Part shown: positions 19,538-26,975 of the stretch, piece after piece
How the letters are laid out: each line of letters starts with the position of its first letter
Position numbering within the stretch: position 1 is the stretch's first letter
DNA from: Rhodoluna sp.
GTDB lineage: Bacteria > Actinomycetota > Actinomycetes > Actinomycetales > Microbacteriaceae
Assembly: GCA_024641095.1 (NCBI GenBank)
Contig: JAHEDR010000001.1
Location: 1 to 64,000 of the forward strand
Reading direction: 5' to 3'
DNA: 64,000 nucleotides
Program-made: the position numbers and the translations under genes
The notes under the pieces: generated by a model
Told to the model about the DNA's origin: nothing
Seen by the model: only the letters and a program-made list of their open reading frames with translations
Databases searched by the model: none

Positions 19538-20530
19538 GTGCTAATTGCACAGCGTCCATCACTTCACGAAGAAGTACTTTCATCAAACCGTTCACGTTTC
19601 TCACTAGAGCCACTTGAGCCAGGTTTTGGTTACACCCTAGGTAACTCACTACGTCGTACCTTGCTTTCATCTATTCCAGGTGCAGCAGTTACAAACATCC
19701 GCATTGAGGGTGTACGTCACGAGTTCAGCACGATCGAGGGTGTTAAGGAAGACGTGACTGAGATCATCTTGAACATCAAGGATCTAGTTGTTTCATCAGA
19801 GCACGACGCACCTGTTGTTGCTCACCTACGCAAGCAGACTGCTGGCGTTGTTACTGCAGCTGACATTCAGGTTCCTGCAGGTGTTGAGGTTCACAACCCA
19901 GAACTTGTTATTGCAACTATCAATGCAAAGGCAAAGTTTGAAGTTGAGCTAACTATTGAGCGTGGCCGTGGCTACGTTCAGGCATCTCAGAACCGCAATC
20001 CAGATGCAGATGCTGGTGTGATTCCGATTGACTCAATCTACTCACCAGTACTAAAGGTTTCTTACCGCGTTGAGGCAACTCGTGCCGGTGAGTTCACTAA
20101 CTTCGACAAGCTAATTGTTGACGTTGAGACCAAGCCATCAATCACTCCTCGCGATGCTGTTGCATCTGCAGGTTCAACTTTGGTTGAGTTGTTCGGTCTT
20201 GCTCGCGAGCTAAACACTGCAGCAGAAGGTATCGAGATCGGCCCAGCACCAGTTGAGGTTGGCCTATCACCAGAGCTTGCAATGCCTATCGAAGACCTGG
20301 ACCTAACCGTCCGTTCATACAACTGCCTAAAGCGTGAGGGCATCAACACTGTGTCAGAGTTAATCGCTCTTTCAGAAGACCAGTTGATGAACATCCGCAA
20401 CTTCGGCAGCAAGTCTGTTGATGAAGTCCGCGACAAGCTGATTTCAATGGGACTTAAGTTCAAGGATGCTGTACCAGGTTTTGACGCAGCGTACTTCAGC
20501 TCGGCATACGACGAGGACGACCAGGCGTAA
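19538..20530 (+). CDS. rpoA: DNA-directed RNA polymerase subunit alpha
   Basis: This 330-residue subunit nucleates RNA polymerase assembly and contacts activators and UP elements. The N-terminal domain includes [28 protein letters not shown]. The C-terminal domain near residues 245-310 shows [47 protein letters not shown]. The start is GTG, with GAAAGGA 7 bases upstream. Length is typical of actinobacteria. Confidence 0.98.
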   Translation: MLIAQRPSLHEEVLSSNRSRFSLEPLEPGFGYTLGNSLRRTLLSSIPGAAVTNIRIEGVRHEFSTIEGVKEDVTEIILNIKDLVVSSEHDAPVVAHLRKQTAGVVTAADIQVPAGVEVHNPELVIATINAKAKFEVELTIERGRGYVQASQNRNPDADAGVIPIDSIYSPVLKVSYRVEATRAGEFTNFDKLIVDVETKPSITPRDAVASAGSTLVELFGLARELNTAAEGIEIGPAPVEVGLSPELAMPIEDLDLTVRSYNCLKREGINTVSELIALSEDQLMNIRNFGSKSVDEVRDKLISMGLKFKDAVPGFDAAYFSSAYDEDDQA

Positions 20531-20568
20531 GCCGCGGGTCTCTCGAGAATTTCTAAGAGGAGAAAAAA

Positions 20569-21123
20569 ATGGCAGCCCCAACTAAAGGCCCACGTCTAGG
20601 TGGCGGACCAGCTCACGAGCGTCTGCTTCTTCGCAACATGGCGACTTCGCTGTTCAAGCACGGCAAGATCACTACAACTGAGACCAAGGCAAAGCGTCTT
20701 CGTCCACTAGCTGAGCGTTTGGTAACTTTCGCAAAGCGTGGCGACCTGCACGCTCGTCGTCGTGTTCTTTCAATGATCACCGACAAGTCTGTTGTACACA
20801 CACTATTCACTGACATTGCACCTCAGGTTGCAGACCGTCAGGGTGGTTACACTCGCATCACCAAGCTCGGTTTCCGTAAGGGTGACAACGCTCCTTTGGC
20901 ACTTATCGAGCTTGTTCTTGAGCCAGTGAACCCAAAGGCAGTTTCAAAGAAGCCAAAGCTAGAGAACACAGTTAAGGCAACAGCTGTTGCTGCTCCTGTT
21001 GTTGAAGAAGTTGCGGCAGAAGAAGTTGCAGTTGAAGCAGCAGTTGAGGCTCCTGCGGAAGCAGTTGTTGAAGTTGCAGCTGAGGCTCCAGCTGAGACTC
21101 CAGAAGCAACTCCAGAGGCTTAA
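20569..21123 (+). CDS. rplQ: 50S ribosomal protein L17 with acidic Ala/Val/Glu-rich tail
   Basis: The L17 core occupies residues 1-120 ([61 protein letters not shown] and ELVLEP). It is followed by about 60 residues of [30 protein letters not shown]17 tails of this kind occur in other actinobacteria. The protein is 184 residues against about 120 in compact homologues. It ends the alpha operon and is followed closely by truA. Confidence 0.96.
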   Translation: MAAPTKGPRLGGGPAHERLLLRNMATSLFKHGKITTTETKAKRLRPLAERLVTFAKRGDLHARRRVLSMITDKSVVHTLFTDIAPQVADRQGGYTRITKLGFRKGDNAPLALIELVLEPVNPKAVSKKPKLENTVKATAVAAPVVEEVAAEEVAVEAAVEAPAEAVVEVAAEAPAETPEATPEA

Positions 21124-21145
21124 TCCTCTAAACATCTCCTGAATC

Positions 21146-21187
21146 ATGAGTAAACCCGTCGACCCATCGGTTGACGGGTTTACTCGT
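21146..21187 (+). terminator. long hairpin enclosing the truA start codon
   Basis: ATGAGTAAACCCGTCGACC and GGTTGACGGGTTTACTCGT pair around a CATC loop. This gives a 19-base-pair stem whose only irregularities are two G-U pairs. The truA ATG forms the base of the stem. It could terminate the rplQ transcript or mask truA translation. No T-run follows, so a classical intrinsic terminator is not certain. Confidence 0.6.
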
Positions 21188-22012
21188 TACAGAATTGATC
21201 TGGCCTACGACGGCACCGATTACTGGGGCTTTGCCGCTCAAAAAAAGTTCCGCACCGTTCAGGGTGAGCTGCTCAAGGCACTGACCACGGTTTTTGGAAA
21301 ATCTAAGACCGCATTCGATATGCGAGTTGCCGGACGCACCGATGCCGGAGTGCATGCCACCGCCCAGGTGGTGCACATTGACCTAAACGAAAGGCAGCTG
21401 AAGCGCCTTGGCCGCACCGTTGGCATGATGGGAAGTCTCAACGACCTTCTGCCAGAAGACATTCGCATTCACAATGTCACCGAAGCCCCAGCCGGTTTCG
21501 ATGCCCGATACTCGGCCGCGTACCGCAGGTATCGGTACACAATTGCCGACAAGCTTGCCCCAAAAAACCCGCTTTTGGCCCGTTCAACCCTGTGGATCAA
21601 GCACGAGCTTGACCTGCTAAACATGCAGGCTTCGGCCCTTGGCCTGCTTGGCCTGCACGATTACGCCTCTTTTTGCCGCCCAAAGCTGGGGGCCACCACA
21701 ATTCGCGAGGTTCGCGAGCTAACCGTGCAGCGCAACCCAGACCGCGGAAACGTTATCGAGGTTGAAATCATGGCCGATGCCTTCTGCCACAACATGGTGC
21801 GTGCCATCGTGGGCGCCCTGATTGCGGCCGGGGAGCACAAAACCACACCCGATGGAGTGATTAAGCGCCTGGAAAAGCGCTCCAGAATAGGTTCTTTCAA
21901 GGTCCAGCCGCCTCACGGCCTGACCCTGATTGAGGTGGGGTATCCGCCAAATGATCAGCTAGCTGCCCAGGCCGAAATGGCCAAGAATTTGCGCACGCTA
22001 GACGAGGACTAG
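21146..22012 (+). CDS. truA: tRNA pseudouridine(38-40) synthase
   Basis: This 288-residue enzyme isomerises uridines 38-40 of the tRNA anticodon arm. The catalytic Asp is in VAGRTDAGVHATAQVVH; YRIDLAYDGTDYWGFAAQ and FDARYSAAYRRYRYTI are further family blocks. The ATG at 21146 is the only standard start codon after the in-frame stop at 21140. The conserved fold begins near residue 15, so the first dozen codons are encoded by the hairpin. No ribosome binding site is visible; the upstream bases even read CTCCT. Confidence 0.92.
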   Translation: MSKPVDPSVDGFTRYRIDLAYDGTDYWGFAAQKKFRTVQGELLKALTTVFGKSKTAFDMRVAGRTDAGVHATAQVVHIDLNERQLKRLGRTVGMMGSLNDLLPEDIRIHNVTEAPAGFDARYSAAYRRYRYTIADKLAPKNPLLARSTLWIKHELDLLNMQASALGLLGLHDYASFCRPKLGATTIREVRELTVQRNPDRGNVIEVEIMADAFCHNMVRAIVGALIAAGEHKTTPDGVIKRLEKRSRIGSFKVQPPHGLTLIEVGYPPNDQLAAQAEMAKNLRTLDED

Positions 22013-22026
22013 TTGAAAACTAGGGT

Positions 22027-22056
22027 TTGACCTACCCGCTATTAGCGGGATAGACT
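22027..22056 (+). promoter_or_regulatory. promoter of rplM-rpsI with palindrome in the spacer
   Basis: TTGACC (22027-22032) and TAGACT (22051-22056) are separated by 18 bases and resemble -35 and -10 boxes. The spacer contains the perfect inverted repeat CCCGCT-ATT-AGCGGG (22035-22049), which could be an operator or a hairpin ending truA mRNA. The predicted leader is about 100 bases. Confidence 0.55.
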
Positions 22057-22067
22057 AGACCCTTGGT

Positions 22068-22120
22068 ATTGGCAGTTAGTGCCAATGTGAAAAGTTTGAA
22101 TCCCAAGAAGGCTCTCTTCT
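22068..22120 (+). promoter_or_regulatory. hairpins in the rplM leader
   Basis: ATTGGCA-GTTAG-TGCCAAT (22068-22086) is a perfect 7-bp hairpin near the predicted 5' end of the transcript. AGAAG-GCTCT-CTTCT (22106-22120) is a second. A structured leader before rplM is known in other phyla (the L13 leader of Firmicutes), but identity with it cannot be claimed from this sequence. Confidence 0.45.
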
Positions 22121-22165
22121 AGTGCGGGTTCATTAATCCGATACAGAAGTAGAAGGCAATTTAAC

Positions 22166-22609
22166 GTGCGTACTTATTCTCCAAAGGCTCACGAGCTGAG
22201 CAACGAGTGGCTAGTCATCGACGCCACCGATGTAGTTCTTGGCCGTCTAGCAACCCACGCAGCAGCACTGTTGCGCGGCAAGCACAAGCCAACCTTTGCT
22301 CCTCACCTAGACAACGGTGACTTTGTTGTAATCATCAACGCAGAGAAGATTGCGCTTACCGGTTCAAAGTTGAAGCAGAAGAAGGCTTACCGTCACTCTG
22401 GTTACCCAGGTGGTCTAACAGCTACAACTTATGCAGAACTTCTAGAGAAGTCACCTGAGAAGGCTGTTGAAAAAGCCATCAAGGGAATGCTGCCTCACAA
22501 CAAGCTAGGTGCAAGCCAGCTAACCAAACTTAAGGTTTACGCAGGTGCAGAGCACCCACACGCTGCACAGCAGCCAAAGCCTTTCATCATCGACCAGGTA
22601 GCTCAGTAA
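22166..22609 (+). CDS. rplM: 50S ribosomal protein L13
   Basis: This 147-residue early-assembly protein matches L13 through [55 protein letters not shown] and [13 protein letters not shown]. The start is GTG at 22166, 20-odd bases after a weak AGAAGGC site. It is co-transcribed with rpsI, which starts 10 bases later, as in nearly all bacteria. Confidence 0.97.
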   Translation: MRTYSPKAHELSNEWLVIDATDVVLGRLATHAAALLRGKHKPTFAPHLDNGDFVVIINAEKIALTGSKLKQKKAYRHSGYPGGLTATTYAELLEKSPEKAVEKAIKGMLPHNKLGASQLTKLKVYAGAEHPHAAQQPKPFIIDQVAQ

Positions 22610-22619
22610 GGAATCCCTC

Positions 22620-23108
22620 GTGGCTAAAGACATTCAAGAAGACGTAGTTTCTACAGAGAGCTACACCACCGAGACTCCTGCGGCTAAGGCTGCACCGGTT
22701 CAGTCACGTGGCCCACTAACAACTCCAGGCGCAGGCCTTGGTCGTCGTAAGGAAGCTGTTGCTCGTGTGCGCATCACTCCAGGTACTGGTGCAATCAAGG
22801 TAAACGGTCGCGAACTTGCTGACTACTTCCCAAACAAGTTGCACCAGCAGCTAATCACCGATCCATTCACTGTTCTTGATCTAAAGAACGCATACGACGT
22901 AACTGCTCGTATTCACGGTGGTGGCATCGCTGGTCAGGCAGGCGCACTTCGTCTAGGTATTGCTCGTGCACTAAACGAGATCGACCGCGACAACAACCGT
23001 CCTTCACTAAAGAAGGCTGGCTTCCTAAAGCGCGACCCTCGTGCGATTGAGCGTAAGAAGGCCGGTCTTAAGAAGGCACGTAAGGCTTCTCAGTTCTCGA
23101 AGCGTTAA
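22620..23108 (+). CDS. rpsI: 30S ribosomal protein S9
   Basis: This 162-residue S9 has a C-terminal tail that reaches P-site tRNA. The core [33 protein letters not shown] and the end [25 protein letters not shown] are conserved. About 40 N-terminal residues ([22 protein letters not shown]) extend the protein, common in actinobacteria. It starts with GTG. A small TTACGA-TTT-TCGTAA hairpin (23121-23135) separates it from glmM. Confidence 0.97.
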   Translation: MAKDIQEDVVSTESYTTETPAAKAAPVQSRGPLTTPGAGLGRRKEAVARVRITPGTGAIKVNGRELADYFPNKLHQQLITDPFTVLDLKNAYDVTARIHGGGIAGQAGALRLGIARALNEIDRDNNRPSLKKAGFLKRDPRAIERKKAGLKKARKASQFSKR

Positions 23109-23150
23109 TCCAACTCTTCTTACGATTTTCGTAAAACTAAGACTCACGAA

Positions 23151-24497
23151 ATGGCGAGACTCTTTGGCACCGATGGTGTTCGAGGTCTCGCCAATCGTGA
23201 TTTAACGGCAGATCTTGCAATCAAAATTGCACAAGCCGCAGCAATCGTTCTGGGTGAAGATGCACGTGCTCGTGGCATCAAACCAAAAGCGGTTATCGGT
23301 CGTGACCCACGTGTATCGGGTGAATTTTTAGCAGCAGCTATCTCTGCAGGTCTGGCAAGTTCTGGCGTTGATGTTTTTGACGCGGGTGTGCTGCCAACTC
23401 CCGCTACTGCATTTCTTACCGACGACCTTGATGCTGATTTTGGTGTGATGATTTCTGCATCGCACAACCCGGCACCAGACAACGGAATTAAATTCTTTTC
23501 ACGCGGTGGTCACAAACTTCCTGATGAAGTTGAAGACAAAATTGAAGCAGCAATGGCAGGCCCAAAGCTAACTCCGGTTGGCTCAGCGGTTGGTCACGTG
23601 CAGCGTTTTGCCGATGCCGAAGACCGATACATCGTTCACCTATTGCGCTCTCTTCCAAACCGCCTTGATGGCTTGAAAGTTGTTGTTGACTGTGCGCACG
23701 GTGCGGCAGCTGGAGTATCGCCGCAGGTATTTACCGATGCCGGTGCAAAGGTAATTGTGATTGGCGCTGAACCAGATGGCAACAACATCAACCTTGGCTA
23801 CGGCTCAACTCACATGTCTGCGCTGCAGTCTGCGGTGCTTGAGCATGGTGCAGATTTTGGTGTGGCACACGATGGCGATGCCGACCGTTGCTTGGCAGTC
23901 GATGCCAACGGTGCAATCATCGACGGCGATCAGATCATGGCAATTCTTGCGCTGTCTCTAAAGGAACGCGGTCAGTTGGCTCGCAACACCTTGGTGGCGA
24001 CAGTGATGTCTAACCTTGGCCTTCGTATTGCAATGAAGGAAAACGGCATTGAGATGATTGAGACCGGAGTGGGCGACCGCTACGTGCTTGAAGAGATGCG
24101 CGCCGGCGGTTACACACTAGGTGGCGAGCAGTCTGGCCACGTAATTTTTGCGCAGTACGCAACCACCGGTGACGGAATTCTTACCGGACTAAAGATTGGT
24201 GCCGAGATGGCTCGCACCAAAAAGTCTTTAGCCGAGCTAGCTGGCGTGATGAAGATTTACCCGCAGGTGCTAATCAATGTGCCAGGTGTAGACAAAACCC
24301 GCGTTGACACCGATGCGGAATTGCAAAAAATTGTAGCCGAAGCTGAAGCAGATTTACACGGCACCGGTCGTGTTTTGCTTCGTGCATCTGGCACCGAGCC
24401 GCTGGTACGTGTAATGGTTGAGGCCGCCCAAGCCGGCGCCGCACAATCTTGGGCCGAGCGCATTGCGCGCGTCGTTGAAAAGCAACTAGCTCTCTAA
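23151..24497 (+). CDS. glmM: phosphoglucosamine mutase
   Basis: This 448-residue enzyme converts glucosamine 6-phosphate to glucosamine 1-phosphate for UDP-GlcNAc and peptidoglycan synthesis. It shows LFGTDGVRG, the phosphoserine loop [17 protein letters not shown], the Mg site [23 protein letters not shown] and the phosphate-binding [13 protein letters not shown]. It lies in the conserved rplM-rpsI-glmM order. glmS, for the preceding step, is 2.5 kb away in this window. Its stop overlaps the next gene by one base. Confidence 0.97.
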   Translation: MARLFGTDGVRGLANRDLTADLAIKIAQAAAIVLGEDARARGIKPKAVIGRDPRVSGEFLAAAISAGLASSGVDVFDAGVLPTPATAFLTDDLDADFGVMISASHNPAPDNGIKFFSRGGHKLPDEVEDKIEAAMAGPKLTPVGSAVGHVQRFADAEDRYIVHLLRSLPNRLDGLKVVVDCAHGAAAGVSPQVFTDAGAKVIVIGAEPDGNNINLGYGSTHMSALQSAVLEHGADFGVAHDGDADRCLAVDANGAIIDGDQIMAILALSLKERGQLARNTLVATVMSNLGLRIAMKENGIEMIETGVGDRYVLEEMRAGGYTLGGEQSGHVIFAQYATTGDGILTGLKIGAEMARTKKSLAELAGVMKIYPQVLINVPGVDKTRVDTDAELQKIVAEAEADLHGTGRVLLRASGTEPLVRVMVEAAQAGAAQSWAERIARVVEKQLAL

Positions 24498-24988
24498 TGG
24501 CTACCAAAGTAAAAATTGTTGAAATGCCAAAGCGCATTTTGATTGGCCAAGATGCCGACTTTTATGGCGCAATGTCACCAAAGTTCAATGGTCATGAAAA
24601 ACTTGGTCCTGTCTGGGGCGCAATTCAGCAAAAGAAAATTGAATTTGGTTTTGGCCCAGACACCGTGATGATTGGTGCTACTCGCGCCGTCGCAGATGCT
24701 ACCGACGGCCTACTAAATCAATTCGTTGGTATACAGGTAAGTGAGTTGCCGGCTGACTTGCGTGGACTCAACATTCTAGAAATTTCTGCAGGAACCTACG
24801 CAACCTTTGAACACATTGGTGGCATGGAAAAGTTGGTTGAGTCCACCCAAAAGTTTTACAACGAGCTTCTGCCAGGTATGGGTTGCACTGTTGACAATGG
24901 ACTTCACCTTGAGATTTACCATGAGCGCTTTGACATGAGAAGTGCCGATAGCATCATGACGATTGCTGCGCCAATGGCGCAAAACTAA
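24497..24988 (+). CDS. GyrI-like / effector-binding-domain protein
   Basis: This 163-residue protein appears to be a stand-alone GyrI-like (AraC-type effector-binding, SOUL-like) ligand domain. Support is the opening VEMPKRILIGQ, the central GIQVSELPADLRGLNILEISAGTYATFEHIGGM with its typical aromatic-rich strand, and the late LHLEIYHERFD. It has no DNA-binding domain. Such proteins bind small molecules or gyrase, or hydrolyse cyclopropanoid compounds, and the actual role is unknown. It overlaps glmM by one base (TAATG) and faces the rhodopsin gene. Confidence 0.6.
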   Translation: MATKVKIVEMPKRILIGQDADFYGAMSPKFNGHEKLGPVWGAIQQKKIEFGFGPDTVMIGATRAVADATDGLLNQFVGIQVSELPADLRGLNILEISAGTYATFEHIGGMEKLVESTQKFYNELLPGMGCTVDNGLHLEIYHERFDMRSADSIMTIAAPMAQN

Positions 24989-25016
24989 TGGGCCACCATT
25001 TCTGGTGACCCATTAG
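24985..25016. terminator. bidirectional terminator-like hairpin between convergent genes
   Basis: CTAATGGG-C-CACCA and TGGTG-A-CCCATTAG pair around TTTC, giving 13 base pairs with one mismatch. The hairpin includes the stop codon of the GyrI-like gene and lies just after the end of the rhodopsin gene on the other strand. No T-run follows on the plus strand, so strength is uncertain. Confidence 0.55.
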
Positions 25017-25037
25017 ATCCAATTACTGAGTAACTAT

Positions 25038-25832
25038 TTATGCATCTTTGAATTCGGTTTTAGCGAATTCTTTATCGTCTTCTGCAGACTTGATACGAGC
25101 AATGCTGAAGATGATCAGACCAAATAGACACTTGGCCAAGATATCGGCAATGCTGTAGCCAACTTCACGAGCTACAAACTCGCTTGCGTTGAACGCCCCT
25201 CCTGCTGGCGTTCCCATCGCCAAAATGAATGTAATTGGGTAAACGCCCCAAGTAGCAATCAACAAAATGCGAAGTAGCTTTACCTTCTTTTGCACGGTCA
25301 CTGATTGGCGAGAGAGGCTCTTGCCTAGCTCAATGAACAATACGTAAAGGATGTAAAGGAACGGAATGGTTGAAAGCAAACCCCAGACCGATGGCGCAAT
25401 GCCAAAGATGTCTAGCTTTGCATCACCTGGGTAACCAAGCACGATCATTGCCGCTGCTGCCGGAACCAAGCGGTTCAGGATTGAGCTTTGTGCCGCCTTG
25501 GCAAGTGCAAGTACTGCAACCAATTCAACAAGTAGCAATGGAACAGTTAGCAACCAGTCAACGTAGCGGTAGCCAACGTTGTATGCGTCTGGGTTGTTTT
25601 CCATACCTGCGAATGCGTGGTTGAAGTTATCAAACATACGGAAGTAGTGATAGGTAGCAATTGCGGTAACTGTGCCAGAAACCATAACTGCCATGCGGTA
25701 GCGAGGAAGTACACGGTCGCGTCCCACAAATAAGAAAATCGAAGTGAATAGCATCGATGCTAGACCCAGCGACAGAATGTTATAGACCAGATTAAATTGG
25801 CCATTGTCTAATGCATTAGACAAAGTGTTCAT
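25038..25832 (-). CDS. actR: actinorhodopsin, light-driven proton pump
   Basis: This 264-residue seven-helix retinal protein belongs to the actinorhodopsin branch near xanthorhodopsin. RYVDWLLTVPLLLVEL in helix C holds D92 (proton acceptor), T96 and E103 (donor), the DTE pattern of outward proton pumps. K234 in DILAKCLFG binds retinal, and H62 matches the proteorhodopsin His-Asp partner. Leu100 at the tuning position predicts green absorption. G151 in WGLLSTIPF may be the small residue that opens a carotenoid-antenna gap; this is inferred from the family. GAAAGG lies 6 bases before the ATG. No retinal synthesis gene is in the window. Confidence 0.95.
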   Translation of the reverse strand: MNTLSNALDNGQFNLVYNILSLGLASMLFTSIFLFVGRDRVLPRYRMAVMVSGTVTAIATYHYFRMFDNFNHAFAGMENNPDAYNVGYRYVDWLLTVPLLLVELVAVLALAKAAQSSILNRLVPAAAAMIVLGYPGDAKLDIFGIAPSVWGLLSTIPFLYILYVLFIELGKSLSRQSVTVQKKVKLLRILLIATWGVYPITFILAMGTPAGGAFNASEFVAREVGYSIADILAKCLFGLIIFSIARIKSAEDDKEFAKTEFKDA

Positions 25833-26015
25833 TTGTAGCCTTTCAATAGATGAACTTAGAAAGTCATCGTTTGCATCGTCGGGGCCAAGGTTCTAACCCC
25901 TGGCGACACCCATACGGCGGCTCAGTTACGTCCAACCTCTAAATGGGTATAAATAGTCCACGAGAATGTTACGGTTGGGTCACAGTTTACGAATACTGTG
26001 CAGATGCTGCTTCAG
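25833..26015 (-). promoter_or_regulatory. actinorhodopsin upstream region
   Basis: This 183-base gap carries the rhodopsin leader and presumably its promoter on the minus strand. A perfect inverted repeat CACAGT-TTACGAAT-ACTGTG (25981-26000) lies nearest the pantothenate kinase stop and could be an operator or a weak terminator. A second, imperfect hairpin (GCCAAGG/CCCTGGC) lies closer to the start. No certain -10 and -35 pair was identified. Confidence 0.4.
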
Positions 26016-26945
26016 CTAAAGCTTTCTAAGCAGCACTCTCTCAACGGCGTGCTTGGTGCCCTTTTGAAGCACCAGGGTGGCACGGGAGCGAGTTGGCAAA
26101 ATGTTTTCAACCAGGTTTGGCAGGTTGATTGTTGACCAAATTTCATTGGCACGAGCCAACGCCTTTTCGTGAGGCATCTCGGCATAGCGGTGAAAGTATG
26201 AGGCCGGGTTGGTAAACGCTGTATCGCGAAGTTTTTCAAAACGGTCCAGGAACCACTGGGTTAGGTTCTTGGTGTCGGCATCAACGTAAATCTTGAAATC
26301 AAAGAAGTCGCTCAGTGCAACGTATTGACCTGGGCCAGGAGATTGCAAAACGTTTAGACCCTCAACAATTAGGACATCAGGGTTCTTGATGGTCTGCTTT
26401 TGACCCTCAACGATGTCGTAGATCAAGTGCGAGTAAACCGGGGCAGAAACCTCTTTGGCACCACTCTTAACATCGGCAATGAACTGCAGCAGCGCCATAC
26501 GGTCGTATGACTCAGGGAACCCCTTGCGAGCCATCAGGCCGCGGCGTTCAAGCTCTTCGTTTGGGTAAAGGAAACCATCGGTGGTAATCATCTCAACGCT
26601 TGGAGTGCCCTCCCAGCGGCTGAGCAGTTCCTTTAGCAAACGCGAGACCGTTGACTTGCCAACCGCTACCGAGCCAGCAACTCCAATGATGAATGGCACG
26701 CGTGAGGCACGTTCGCCCAAAAAGTCGCTGGTGCTTCGGTGAAGTTTTTGATGCTCGGCCACGTACAGATTCAGCAGGCGGCTGAGCGGAAGATAAACGT
26801 CTTGCACCTCTTTGATATCCAAGAAGTCACCAAGACCGCGGATTTGCTGAATCTCTGACTCAGTCAGGGGTAGCTCGGTTGAATTCCCGAGTTCTGCCCA
26901 GTCTTCACGACTAATCTCGTTGAAAGGGCTCAGCGCATCGCTCAC
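26016..26945 (-). CDS. coaA: type I pantothenate kinase
   Basis: This 309-residue P-loop enzyme makes 4'-phosphopantothenate, the committed step of CoA synthesis. GVAGSVAVGKSTVSRLL near residues 90-106 is the Walker A loop. EMITTDGFLYPNEELERRGLMARKGFPESYD and VLIVEGLNVLQ are CoaA signatures. The start is GTG. It is divergent from glmS with only 30 bases between start codons, so promoters for both must lie in or near that gap. Confidence 0.96.
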   Translation of the reverse strand: MSDALSPFNEISREDWAELGNSTELPLTESEIQQIRGLGDFLDIKEVQDVYLPLSRLLNLYVAEHQKLHRSTSDFLGERASRVPFIIGVAGSVAVGKSTVSRLLKELLSRWEGTPSVEMITTDGFLYPNEELERRGLMARKGFPESYDRMALLQFIADVKSGAKEVSAPVYSHLIYDIVEGQKQTIKNPDVLIVEGLNVLQSPGPGQYVALSDFFDFKIYVDADTKNLTQWFLDRFEKLRDTAFTNPASYFHRYAEMPHEKALARANEIWSTINLPNLVENILPTRSRATLVLQKGTKHAVERVLLRKL

Positions 26946-26962
26946 AACGGTCTATTCTGCCG

Positions 26963-26968
26963 TAAATT
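26963..26968 (+). promoter_or_regulatory. candidate -10 box for a leaderless glmS mRNA
   Basis: TAAATT ends 7 bases before the glmS ATG, in a 30-base divergent gap with no Shine-Dalgarno sequence for glmS. The spacing places the transcription start at or beside the ATG. This is inferred from position only. Confidence 0.4.
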
Positions 26969-26975
26969 AGAACCT

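Noticed and set aside
26946-26975. glmS ribozyme or riboswitch
   Set aside because: The divergent gap is 30 bases, too short for a ribozyme, and the coaA coding sequence lies directly upstream.
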